A model generated the notes under the pieces. It worked only from the letters and a program-made list of their open reading frames with translations. It searched no databases and was not told the DNA's origin. Position numbers and translations under genes: made by a program. Source: Azophilus sp965220425 (lineage in GTDB: Bacteria; Pseudomonadota; Gammaproteobacteria; Pseudomonadales; Azotimanducaceae). From it: a stretch of 64,000 nt of DNA. This document shows, piece after piece, positions 1 through 11,900 of this stretch. Location: the NCBI GenBank assembly GCA_965220425.1, contig OZ244830.1, positions 4,588,001 through 4,652,000 of the forward strand. Direction: 5' to 3'. Within the stretch, counting starts at the first letter, position 1. Each line of letters opens with the position of its first letter.

Positions 1-2992
1 GCTGAGTCGGAAGCAGCGACACGGACCCAGGCTCGTCGACGTTGGTGACCTCGATGGTCACCGTGACGGAGTCGTCGACCTTGTTGTCGGAGACGGCGTT
101 CGTGTCCTTGCCGTCACTGACCGAGACGTCGACCTCGTACTCGTTGGCCATCTCGTAATCGAGAGCGGCCCTGGTCAGCAACTGTCCCGATGACCTGTTG
201 ATGCCGAACAGGTTCCCGTCCATGCCCGACAGGGCGTACTGCAAGGGATCGCCGTCGGCGTCGCCGGCCTCGACCGGTGAGCCGATGGGCTGGCCCTCTG
301 CAGTGTGTTCGGCCACACGGCGGACCACCGGCGCTGAAGGAAACTCCGGATTGGTGTTGGGCACGGCGCCTACGGCGTCGGACGTCACGCTCTGCGCCGT
401 CTTGCCCGGACCGTGGGTGTTGGTATAGGTAGCCGTGGCCCGCAGATACTTCCCAATATCGTCCGTGCCGGGCGTATACGACGCCGACCGGGCCCCGTCG
501 ATGTCCTCCCAGCCGGTGGCGCCGTCGTCTGAGCGCTCCCATTGCCAGGTCGTGCCGGTGACGCCCCCGTCGGGGTCGGACAGACTGGCCTGGACCGGGC
601 TGCCGACACGGGGCTGGGTCAAGGGAAGGCTCACCGTCCCCTCGTGCTCGACGTCGGTGACTTCGATCGTCAACGTGACCGTGTCGCTCGTGTTCTGCGC
701 GTCGGTGGCGGTGACCGTGACTTCGTATTCCCGCCGGGTCTCGTAGTCGAGTCGCGTTGTGGACCGGACTCGCAGCTCGCCGATGCTCTCGTCCAGGATG
801 TAGAACGACTCCGCGTCGGTGCCGCCCAGCGTGTACGTGAGTTCGTCGTGGTTGTAGTCGGCCGCCTCGACCGTGGCGATGACCACGTCGCCGCCGGTGT
901 TCTCGGTCACCTGCCGGGTGTCGGCGTCGTTCGGGAACTCAGGCGCCTGCTGAGGGGTGACCCTCAGGATCTCATCCCTCCAACCCCTCGTGGAAGTGGA
1001 GAGATACAAGGCATTGTCGGGACCGATCATCGGAGTCCGCAGTCGGTGGTCACGGTCACCGAAGTGGTCGAGTTCCTCCGGAACGACGTGGCTCGCGAAG
1101 GTCCCGTCTTCGGTGAACTCGAAGATGCGCAATGATCGGCCCTTGAGCGTGGCCACGGCCAGCCGGCCCTCCCAGAGGCCCCACTGCTCGCCTTCGAGGA
1201 AGATGCCTCCGCTCGTGGCCAGGGTCGGGTTGCCCGACGACCACCTGGCCTCGACCGCACCGGGAAACTTCACCAGGTCGGTCATGGGGGCGGTGTCGTC
1301 GTAGCCGGAGGTCGGGTCGCCGTTCTCGTCGGTGGGCACTGGATCCCAGCCATAGTTGGCGCCCGCGCGCAGCAGGTTGATCTCGTCGTCCACCGTCGGC
1401 CCGTGCTCCACGGCCCACATCTGCCTCGTACCGGGCCTCAGGGCCAGACCCTGCGGGTTGCGGTGACCGTACGAGTAGACCACTGACCCCGCGAACGGGT
1501 TGTCCGCGGGCGCGGCGCCCGTCAAGGGGTCCACCCGCAGTATCTTTCCGCCGAGCGAGTCCAGGTCCTGCGGGACGGTCCCGATAACCTCGGTGTCGCC
1601 GGTGGAGATCCACAGATTGCCATCGGGGCCGAAGCGCAGGCGGCAGCCGTTGTGGTTGTCCTCGCGCGGGATGTTCCCGACAAGGGGATCATGGGCCCGG
1701 GTGGCCGTGGTGTAGGTCGCGTCTATCGTCCAGGCGACCACCTGTATCACCTTGCCGGTACGCTGCTGGCAGATGTAGATCCGCCGGTTGTCGACGAAGT
1801 CGGGATCGACTTCCAGCCCCATCACGCCACCGTTTTCGTCGGTATCCAGGTCGCTGAAGTCGGCGGACACGGTCTGGAGCGTGCCATCGGGGCGCAGGCT
1901 GCTCAGCCCTTGGGGCGGGTCGGGAAGTGGGTCTTGCTGCCGATGGCCATCCCGTTCGGTGAACAGCATCGTCCCGTCGGGAGTGAAGGCGATCCCCCAG
2001 GGAAATCTCAAGCCGGACACCAGCGTCTTGACCGAAAGCTCGGGGCCGGACTCCCGCTCGCCGACCACGGCGTTCGACTCCGTCCGTGAAGACTTGTTGG
2101 AACCTTCGCCGTCCCGGTAGCGTGTTGCCGTGGCCCGCAAGTACTTGCCCCGTCTCGCTTCCGTCGGCAGGTAATCGGCCCGGGTCGCCCCGTCGATGTT
2201 GGTCCAGGTGGTCTTGTCCGAGGACTCGGCCCACCACCAGGACACGGCGCGGACATCGCCATCCGGATCGGTGAGGGTGGCCCGGACCACCGTCCGCACC
2301 CGGAGTTGCGCCGGGAACAGCGACACGGCGCCGGCCTCATCCACGTTCTGGACGGTCACGACCACGTCTTCCGTATCCGTGTGGGTGCCGTCGCTGACCT
2401 GCACGGTGACTTCATAGGTCCGGTCGCCGTCGGCGTCGTCTGGAATTTCGTAGTCCTTGGCCGTACTGAAAGCCAGGGCGCCAGCGGTACTCAGCGTGAA
2501 GTGGTCCGCGTCCGCGCCGCCGTTCGTGCCGGAGGGAATGGTCCAGGTCAGTTGGTCGCTCGGCGTGTCGTCCGTCGCGGTGAGGGTCGCCACCGCCGTC
2601 TCGTTTTCCGGCACGAGAATCGGTGAGGTCGTCGTGATCACCGGCGCCGTCGTATCCCGCGTGTTGTTCTCCACCGCACTCCCGTCAACTCGAACTCCGG
2701 TGACCGTCCGCGCCCGATCGCCCCCGGACACCGTGAAGTCCCCAGCCTCGGCAATCGACCGTGCGTCGAGCGGCTCGTCGTAGGTCAGTGTCAGCGTCGT
2801 TTCGTGCGCCACCGCCTGGGGCGTGAAGGTCAGGGTTGCGATCAGTTCGTCCGACTGCGCATGAACAAGGACTGGCGCCACCAACGACAAGAGCGCCGCC
2901 ACGCCCAGCAACGCAGTCACTCTCAGCGGTTCCTGACTTTCGAACCCCGCATGTCTCGATCCGCATCGCCCTCCCACGGAATAGCGTTCCAT
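1..2992 (-). CDS. Secreted PQQ-type sugar dehydrogenase with cadherin-like repeats (C-terminus beyond window)
   Basis: One uninterrupted minus-strand frame of 997 codons runs from the ATG at 2992 to the left edge without a stop, so the 3' end is missing. Residues 1-45 form a signal peptide, with a hydrophobic stretch at about 26-44 and likely cleavage after VHA. Next come a SwmB-like segment (TLTYDEPLDARSI), a cadherin-like repeat, and a soluble glucose/sorbosone dehydrogenase domain (about 320-660). That domain is recognised by GLRFPWGIAFTPDG, DNHNGCRLRFGPDG, LGGKILRVDP, YGHRNPQGLA and DEINLL. Two more cadherin-like repeats follow (VTIEVTDVEHEG, VTIEVTNVDEPG). The family oxidises sugars or sugar alcohols with PQQ; here the enzyme is probably extracellular. 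The start overlaps the stop of the giant upstream gene by one base (TGATG), implying translational coupling. Substrate unknown. Confidence 0.88.
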   Translation of the reverse strand, partial: MERYSVGGRCGSRHAGFESQEPLRVTALLGVAALLSLVAPVLVHAQSDELIATLTFTPQAVAHETTLTLTYDEPLDARSIAEAGDFTVSGGDRARTVTGVRVDGSAVENNTRDTTAPVITTTSPILVPENETAVATLTATDDTPSDQLTWTIPSGTNGGADADHFTLSTAGALAFSTAKDYEIPDDADGDRTYEVTVQVSDGTHTDTEDVVVTVQNVDEAGAVSLFPAQLRVRTVVRATLTDPDGDVRAVSWWWAESSDKTTWTNIDGATRADYLPTEARRGKYLRATATRYRDGEGSNKSSRTESNAVVGERESGPELSVKTLVSGLRFPWGIAFTPDGTMLFTERDGHRQQDPLPDPPQGLSSLRPDGTLQTVSADFSDLDTDENGGVMGLEVDPDFVDNRRIYICQQRTGKVIQVVAWTIDATYTTATRAHDPLVGNIPREDNHNGCRLRFGPDGNLWISTGDTEVIGTVPQDLDSLGGKILRVDPLTGAAPADNPFAGSVVYSYGHRNPQGLALRPGTRQMWAVEHGPTVDDEINLLRAGANYGWDPVPTDENGDPTSGYDDTAPMTDLVKFPGAVEARWSSGNPTLATSGGIFLEGEQWGLWEGRLAVATLKGRSLRIFEFTEDGTFASHVVPEELDHFGDRDHRLRTPMIGPDNALYLSTSTRGWRDEILRVTPQQAPEFPNDADTRQVTENTGGDVVIATVEAADYNHDELTYTLGGTDAESFYILDESIGELRVRSTTRLDYETRREYEVTVTATDAQNTSDTVTLTIEVTDVEHEGTVSLPLTQPRVGSPVQASLSDPDGGVTGTTWQWERSDDGATGWEDIDGARSASYTPGTDDIGKYLRATATYTNTHGPGKTAQSVTSDAVGAVPNTNPEFPSAPVVRRVAEHTAEGQPIGSPVEAGDADGDPLQYALSGMDGNLFGINRSSGQLLTRAALDYEMANEYEVDVSVSDGKDTNAVSDNKVDDSVTVTIEVTNVDEPGSVSLLPTQ

Positions 2993-5900
2993 CAATAAGG
3001 ACCCCGGTCCGGCGCGCTCGACAGGTTCGTCAGGTGCCCCGTCGGGCTCGACAAGAGGCTCATCACCACGATGGGCTGGTCGGACTCCACCCGCAGGCGC
3101 CACTTGCCCAGGCCGTCGCCAAGCGACCCATTAAATCCCTCGGCGCCGGCCTCCAGGTCGGCCGCCGCGATCGTGCGCGAGGCGCCTGACGGCACCGTCA
3201 GCGCCACGGTCGAGCCCGGCGATACGCCGGCATCGTCGATGCCGGTGATCGTTACCTGCGCGTCCTCTGCGCCCAGGTTCACCAGCCGCAGGCGGCTCAC
3301 CTGATTTTCGTTGCTGCCCGGGTTGAAGATCGCCACTTCGTAGGCTCCGTCGCGAACCGGCACGGTGTCGTGCATCGCCGTCAGAAAGCCGTCCGCGGTG
3401 CGGATGTAGGACAGCGCCTCGAAGTCGAGATCGCTGTCCAGCACCAGGCGCCAGTCCCCCTCGCCGGATCCGACCCCTGTCGGCAGCCCTTTGGCAGCGT
3501 TGCCGTCTTCCAGGTCGCCGGAGTTGAAATGCGCCGTCGCGCCGGCGTCCACCGAAAGCGTGATCGGGCCCCGCCGCACGCCCGTATCGTCGACCGCCTC
3601 GATGGTCACCTCGCCGGCCTCGGCGTCATGATTGATCACGCGCACGAAGCCCTCGCGCACCGGGTCCGAGGCCCGCGGCAACAGCGCCACCAGGGCAGGC
3701 CCCTTGACCGCCACCAAAAAGGTGTCGGAGGCCCGCTCGTCGCGCCGGTCGGCCACCGTCACGGTGATGGCGGTCACCCCCCTGGAGACGCCCCGGATCG
3801 TCAGCACGCCGTTGCGGTCCACCTCGACCGTCGCCACCGACGGGTCGGCCGACGCCACAGAATAGTCCAGCGCCCGCTGGTCGCGGTCGTAGAAGTTGAG
3901 CCGGATGTCCAGCTCCAGCACCTCGCCCGCATCCAGCGCCTGATCGTCGATCTCCCGCTCCACCGCCGGCGGGCGATTCGCGGCACCGCCGCCGCTGCCG
4001 CCGCCGGTACCGCCGCCATCGTTTTCCGTCACCGTTACCCGCACTTCACCGACGATCCCGTCGTAGCCCCCACCCGACGCCCGGTGGGTCAGCGTCACCG
4101 CCGGGTCCGTCGAGGTGTCGTCGTCCTCGGCGGCCCCGACGGTAACCGTTTGCGATTCGTCCCAATCCCCCCGAGCGAACGCCAGCCGGGTCGGGTCCAG
4201 GTTCAGGTCCCCGGATACGCCCGTGACCCGCACCGTCACGGCGGCGGTGGGGGCGGTCGCCAACGCCACCGTGTACGTGGCCGTCTGTCCCTCGGGCACC
4301 CGGAGCGCGGACTCGCTGAACACCAGCCCCGGGTCGTTCTCCCGGATCGACACCACCAACTGCGCGCGCAACCCTTCATACTCCGCGGCCCCGGATGCCC
4401 GGTGCGTCAGCGTCACCGCCGCATCCGGCACGCTGTCGGCGTCGTCCGCCGCCGTCACCGTCACCTCCCGCCGGTCGCTCCAGTCGGCCCCGGTAAACAC
4501 GAGACTGGTCTTGTCGAGGCTCAGGTCTCCCGCCGCGCCCGTGATCGTCACCGTGACGTCCGCCGTCGGCCGTGTCTGCAGTGTCACCGCGTAGCTGGCG
4601 AACCCGGCTTCCACCACGGTCAACGCCTGCGGCATCAACAGCACCGCCGGACTGTCGTCGTCCGCCAGCGCGATCCGCGCGCCCGTCGCGGGTTCGATGC
4701 GCAGTTCCGCCACCGTCGTCGAGCCCGTCACCGACAACGTCCTGGCGCCGTCCGCCGAGTCGTTGTCGAGCGGTTCAAGTCGGAACGTTGCAGTCCCGAC
4801 CGTCTCACCCGGCAAAACCGTCAGCGTTCGCTCCGGCACGCGCTCGTAGTCCGTGCCCGGCACCGCCGTGTCGCCCGCCGCACCCACCGTCAGCCGCACC
4901 TGCGTGTTCTCGGCTCGCGCCCCGGCGTTCAACGACGCGGTCACCGTCACGTCCTCGGGCGTGTCCTCGGCGACCGATTCCGGATTCACCGAGAGCGTCA
5001 CCACGCGAGATGCCGTGTCGTTGTCGGAAAGCATCAGGGTGGTCGACCCCACCGTCAGGCCGCTCACCCGGCCCGTAACCGAGATCGTTTCCACGCCTTC
5101 GGCAATCGCATCGTTCTCGGGACTCAGCGTGAACATTGTCCGTCCGGTGGTCTCGTGCGCCGGGACCGTGATGGCCAGTGTCGACACGTGAGCGTAGTCC
5201 GATCCTTCCGTCGCGGCATCGGCGGCCGCGCCCACCGTCACGGTCACCACCGTAGCCGTCGCGCGCGCCCCGGCATCGAGCGACCCCATTACCGCCACCT
5301 CCGTCGGCGCCGCCGCTTCCGATACCGTCGACGGGTTCAGTGACAGGTCCAGCCGGGTCGAAACCGTATCGTCATCCGCGATGGCGAGTTCCGCGGGCGT
5401 GACCGTCAGCCCCGCGACGTTGCCGCGCACGGATATCGTCTCCGTGCCTTCGGCGGTCCCGTCGTTCATCGGCCGCAACGCGAACGACACGGCCCCGTCC
5501 GTACGATTCGCCGGGATCGCCAGTTCCAGTTCGGGGACTTCGGCGTAGTCCGTGCCCTCCGACGCCGAGTCGGCCCCCGATCCAACGGTCACCGTCAGGA
5601 CCGTCTCCGTTGGCCGCGCGCCGCCGTCCAGCGTCCCCGTCACCCGCACCGTGCGGCTGCCCGCACTCTCGCGGACCTCGAGCGGGTCCAGCGTCAGCGT
5701 CACTTGCGTCGACTCCACATCGTCGTCGTTCAGGGTCAGATCGGCCGCGCGCACGGCGAGTCCCGAGACGTTGCCGTCAACGGTGATGGTCTTCGCGCCT
5801 TCGACGGTATCGTTGTTCTCCGGCTCCAGCTCGAACGTCGTCTCCGCCGTCGTCTCTCCTTTGTCGATCGTCAGCGACAGGTCCGGCACCGTCGCGTAGT

Positions 5901-8900
5901 CCGTGCCCTCGACCGCCGAGTCGCCGGCAGACCCGACGGTCACCGACAGCGCCGTGTCCTCTGCACGCGCTCCCCCGTCCAGGGCCGCCGCCACGCGCAC
6001 CGTGGCCGCACCGGCGTCCTCGCGGACCTGGGCCGGGTTCACCGACAGGTCCACCCGCGTCGATCCGAGATCGTCGTCGGCGATGGTGACGGTGCGCCGG
6101 GCGAACGCCACCCCGTCCCGGCTCGCGGCCAGCACCACCGTCTCGGCGTCGTCGTCGAACGGGTCGTCCTTTGCCCGCACCGCCGTGGTCACGCTCGAGG
6201 CCTCGTCCCCCACCCCGGCCGGCAGGGTCAGCGACGTGGCGTCGAGCGTGTAATCGGAGCCCTCGGTCGCCGTGCCGGACCGCTCCAACTCGATGGTCTG
6301 CGCCGTCGGATACGTCGACCCGCCACCGGAACTCACCGTCACCGTCGACGTGCCGCCGGCCTCGGCGATCCTGCCCGGACTTGCATCGAGCGTCAGCGCC
6401 GGCTCGGCGTCGTCTTCGTCGATCTTGACCGTGATGTCCTGGCTCGACACCGACAGGCGCCTGCTCTTTCGGGAAAGCCTCAGCCCGAACACCTCGACCC
6501 GCTCGTGAACCCGGTCGTCGAAGATGTCCACCGACACCGACTTCTCCGCCCGCGCGCAGTCGCAGGCGCCGTCGTCCGAGAAATCGCCCGGGGCGAACGA
6601 CAGGTCCCGGTCGAACGCCCCGAAATCGCCGAACGTTCCGCTGCGCCGCTCGGTGGCGTAGTCCTCGTCCATACCCCGGCCGCCGGCGTTCTCCCGCGCC
6701 TCCAGCGTCACCACCACCGGGTCCACGATGTCCGCGACCCGTGCCCCCCGGGGGGTCTGCAGGCGCAACCTCAGGCGCAGCGCACTCGCGGCCTCGCGCA
6801 CGGTGTAGGTGTCCGTGTCCGACTCCGTCGTCCCGGCGCCCGCCGCAAGTTCCGGCGTGAAGGTGAAGTCCGTATCCCGGATCGCGACCGTCGTCTCCGC
6901 GACGCCGCCGGCGGCGATTCGTTCGGGCAACGGCGCGCCGAAGCGCAACACCACGCGCTCGCCCGGGTCCACGACGCTGTCGTTCGACGCGCGCACCCGC
7001 AGGGAGCTGTCCGTCTCGCCAGCCTCGAACGTCACGCTCGTCGGGGAGACGGAGTAGTCGACGGCCTCCGCGCCATCGAGCCCCTCGATCTCGATCGGTA
7101 TCGTCACCCGGCGCTCGGGCGCGGCGCTCAGCGTCACCGGCAGGCCGACCTGGCCGCCCTCGGCGACCCGGAAGTCCGCCAGGCGGAAGGTCACCGTCAG
7201 CTCCGGCCAGTCGTCGTCCTCGATGGTCACGACCTGCCGCGACCCGAACGCCACGCCGCCGCGGGAACCCGTGATCTCGATGGTCTCGTCGTCGTCGTCG
7301 AGATCGTCGTCCCGCCCGGTCAAGGTGGCGCTCACCATGGACGCGCCCGTTCCCACCCCGGCCGACAGCGCCAGGGTCTTGCCGCTGATCGTGTAGTCGG
7401 AGGACTCCGTTGCCGTGCCGGCCAGCGACAGGCGGACCGTCTGCGCGGTCGCGTAAGTCGAGCCCGAGCCGGTGCCCACCGTCACCGTCGCCGTGCCGCC
7501 GTCCTCGTCGATCGTCGAAGCGTTCACCGACAGTACGAGCGACGGCGCCGTGTCGTCGTCGGTGATCCCCACGGAGACGCCGCCCGACGGGGTCACGATC
7601 AGCCCACTCACGGTCGTCGCCCCGCGCACCGTCAGGCTCTCGGCCGGTTCGTTGATCCGGTCGTTCATCGGCGTCAGCGTGAAACGCACCGTGCCGCTCG
7701 CGGCATAGGCCGGGATCGTCAGCGTCAGGGCATCGACCGCCGCGTAGTCCGTGCCCTCCGTCGCCGTGTCGCCGGCCGCGCCCACCTCGACCGTCACCGT
7801 CGTCGCGGCCGGCCGCCCCGCGCGGTTCAGCATGCCGGTCACTGCGACCGTCTTCGCGCCACCCTCCTCGGCGACGCTTGCGGTGTCGAGCGACAGGACC
7901 ACCTCCGTCGACAGCGTCGTGGGCGGCGTCTCGTTGGTCACCCCCCGGTCCGCGATCGACGCGGCCGGGTTGCCCACGGCGTCCACGATGGGTTCCCGGG
8001 ACGGCGGGTCGTAATCCACTTCGATGCCCGTCTCGCCGTTCAGCACCGGCACGCTCAACGTCAACTGCACGGTCGTGCCGGTCACCGACACGCCGGTCAC
8101 CGCCCGGGTCGTCGCGCCCGTCACGGTGAATGCCGATGGCGCAGTGTTCGTGGCGGCGAGCGTCTCGTCGAAGGTCAGCGTCAGGGTCGCGCCGTTCACC
8201 GTGGCGCCGTTCGCCGCGGCCAGCGCCGGCGCGCGGGTGTCGACCGCGAAGGTCTCGCTGTCCGCCGCGCTGGGGTTGGCCGCGCTGTCCTCGGCCGCCC
8301 CGGCGGGGACCGTCACGGTGACCTCGCCCTCGAAGTCCGCATCGGGAGTCACCCTCAACCGGTAGATTGCGCCGGAACCGGAAAAGTTCGAGCCGGTGCC
8401 GTTGGCCACCTCGACCTCGCTCCCGGTCAGGCCCGTGACCGGCTTCGAGAAGGTGATCGTCACCGTGAAAGCGCTCCTTGCCGGGTGGATGGCGTCGCTC
8501 GCGATGGACGTGATCGCCGGGGGCAGCGTGTCCGCGGTTGGGACCGTGACCTCCACGGCCGCGCTGCGCACCGCCTCGCCGGCACGGATGCCCGCGGCAA
8601 CCTGGTAACTGTGCGTTTCGCCGTAGGAGGCACTGTCGTCCACATGGGTCAGCGCCTCCAGCCCGCTCGCGATCGCCTCCACATCGGTGCCGTCGTACCG
8701 GATGACCGTGTACACAACCGTCGGTTCCGGGGTCCAGTCGCTCGCGTCCACCGCCGTCCAGGTCAGCACCGGCTGCCCGGATTCGGTCGAGACGCTCAAC
8801 GTCGGACCGGCCCGCAACTGGTAGCCGAACTCCTGCCAGCTCGCCGCTCCGATCCCGTCGAAGTTCGCTTTCAGCGCTGGATACCGGCTGTCTGTACCGA

Positions 8901-11900
8901 AGTCCCAAAGGTCGTTCGCGGCGCCGTCGCCGTCCGCATCGACGTTCCAGGACACATAGATTCCGGCGTAGTCGGTGGGCGCCTGCAATTGCGCGGTTGT
9001 TCGGCCTTCGACCCCGGTGACTCGGCGCGAGGTCGTGGTGTCCCAGTAGCTGACGCTGACGGCGCCAGGGGAACCGTTTGACTCGTTGCTACCGACCAGG
9101 CCGCCGGCATCGGCTTCGCCGGCCACCGGCCCCGTGGCGTAGCTGGCGGTAACCGTGCCGCCGTTGCTGCCGACCAGGCCGCCGACACCGTCCCCGCCCG
9201 CGACCCGGCCCGTGGCGTAGCTGGCTGTGACGGACGCGCGATTCACGCCGATCAGTCCGCCGACGTCGTCGCCGCCCGCCACCTCGACCGCGGCGTAGCT
9301 GGCGACGACCGGGCCGCGGTTCTCGCCCACCAGGCCGCCTATCGCCTCGTCCGTACCGGACACCGTGCCGGTCACGTAGCTGCCGATGACTGAACCACCG
9401 TTGAATCCGGCCAGCCCGCCGACCACATCGGTGCCCGAGACCGACACGCCGATCAAACCGACGTGCCGGATAACGCTCGACGGCTCGGTGGAGCCGAACA
9501 ACCCCAGGGCGAAGGAACTATCGGCGAACAGATTGGAGAGGGTGTGCCCGTTGCCCTCGAAGACCGCCAAAAAGGGAGCGGCGTAGTCGCCAATGCCGAA
9601 CCACCCCCTGCCGCGATTCCAATACGCATCGTCCTTGTCGGCCAAGCCGCTGCCGTTGGTGTCGAAGTCCAGGTCGGCCCCGAGCTCATAGCCCACGCAG
9701 CCCGTCAGTCCACCGCAGCCCTGCCGACTGCCGACGCCGAAAAACGCCGTTCCGTAACGGCCAAACGGATCTCGTCCCGGGTCGCCGTCCCCGTCGAGGT
9801 CCTCGCGAACGGCATTGAGCTGCCGGAGCGTGCTGATCTCGATCAGCCCGTCGTCGTCCGTGTCGTAGTCGATCGCGCTCGACGGCAGCACGGTCACCGT
9901 GAACGTCTGCGTCGTGCTTGCGGTCGACCCGCCCGCGTCGGTGGCCGTCACCGTGATCGTCGCCGTGCCGGCCGCCACCGGCGTGATCGTCACCCGCGTG
10001 CCCGACACGCTCACCCTGGCCACGCCCGTGGCGGACGAGGCGGCCGTGACGGTCAGCGTGTCGTCCTCCGGGTCCTGGAACGCCTCCGCTGCCTCGACCC
10101 CCGCCGCGTCTCCCAGGTGCAGCCACCGGTCCGGCAGGGTCGCTACCGGAACCGGCGGCGAGTTGCCGGGCGTGTTCACGACCAGCACGCCGCGCACCGC
10201 TTCGCCTGCGTCGACCACGGCCGCCACCCGGTAGGTGTAGGTGGCGCCGGACCGCGCCGTCGAATCGGTATACCGACGTTCCCCGAGACGCTCCGCCAGG
10301 GTCTCGACGGTGGACCCGTCGGCGCGGGTGACGGTGTAGGTGACATGCGGCGGCGGGGTCCATTGACTCACGTCGGCGGCGGTCCAGGTCAGCTCCACCT
10401 GCGCCTGCCCGGCCGTCGTCTCCGTCGTGGTCGCCGCCAACGTGGGGCCGGCCCGCAACTGGTAGCCGAACTCCTGCCACGTCGCCGCCCCCTGCCCATC
10501 GAAATTCACCTTCAGCGCGGGGTACTGGCTGCCGGTGCCGAAGTCCCAGGGTTCGTCGTTCGCGCCGTTGCCGTCCAGGTCCACGTTCCACTGCGAATAG
10601 ATGCCGCTGTACCCGGTCGGCGCCTGCAACTGCGCCGCTGTGCGCGCGCCCGTCCCGGTCCCGTGGCCCGAGGTGTCGCTGTCCGAGTAGCTGGCGGTGA
10701 CGACGGGGCTGCCGTCGAAGCATCCGTCCGACCCGATCAACCCGCCGACCCCATCACCGCCCGACACGATTCCCGTGGCGTAGCTGGCCACGACCGAGCC
10801 GTCATAATGGCACCCAATCAACCCGCCGATCTCATTGCCGCCCGAGACCCGGCCGGTCGCATAGCTGGCGCTGATCGTGCCCCCGTTGACGCCGACCAGG
10901 CCGCCGACCTGCTCGTCCGTCCCTGTCACGCGCGCGGTGGAATAGCTGGCCGTGATCGTCCCGACGAACGAGTGGCCGGGCGGAGTGCCATATGACTGAC
11001 CGACCAGCCCGCCGACCCGTCTCTCTCCCGACACGCGGCCCGTCACGTAGCTGGCGTGGACCTCACCAAGGTTGTTGGCGACCAGCCCACCGACAAACGA
11101 CGTGCCCGACACATCGACATCGATCAGCCCCACCCGGCGGATGACGCCCCGGTTCCCTCCGAACAAGCCTCCGCCGTATTCGCGGCTGAACAGGTTCCTT
11201 ATGGTGCGGCCGTTGCCCTCGAAAGTCGCGTAAAAGGGAAAACCTACCCTGCCGATCGGCTGCCACCCGCTCCCGCGCCAGTAAAGGTCACCCGCGTCCA
11301 CGCTCCCGTCGCCGTTGGTGTCGAAGTCCAGGTCCGCCTCCAGCTCGTAACCCGTGCATCCACCGCCGGACGGGCACCCCATTCCGGGGGCGGCGACGGG
11401 AAACGCCGCCGCATAGGCCGCCGTGTCCGACTGGATCGGGACACCGTCCCCGTCCAGGTCATGGCGCACGGCATCCAACTGCGCCAGGGTCACGATATCG
11501 ATCAGCCCGTCGTTGTCGGCGTCGTAGTCGAAGCCGGTCCCTGTCCACACCAGGACCTGCAACCGCTGCGTGACGCTCCTGTTCGAGCCCCCGGATTCGG
11601 TCGCCGTCACCGTAATCGTCGCGCGGCCCGGAGCGACCGGCGTCACCGTCACCCGGGAGCCCGACACGCTCACCCTCGCCACGGCCGCGTCCGACGAGGA
11701 CGCCGCATAGGTCAACGCGTCGTCCAGATCCGAGAACCATTCCGCCACGTCCACGACCTCCGGGGCGCCCACCTGGAGCGTGCGATCGGGCAGCGTGCCC
11801 ACCACACGGGGCGGCTGGTTGGCCACGCCCGCGACGAACTCCACCAGCGTGCTGCGCGCCGCGGCGCCGCCATCCACCAAGACGGCCACCTGGTAGGTGT

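Noticed and set aside
5777..8908. 1,043-codon minus-strand frame inside the giant gene
   Set aside because: Same strand but another frame of the Calx-beta array; repetitive Arg/Gly-rich translation with no family signal.
3370..9081. Very long plus-strand frames (657 and 1,125 codons) opposite the giant gene
   Set aside because: Arg/His-rich products without domains, lying antisense to clear Calx-beta and GLUG coding sequence; a by-product of high GC and repetitive codons.
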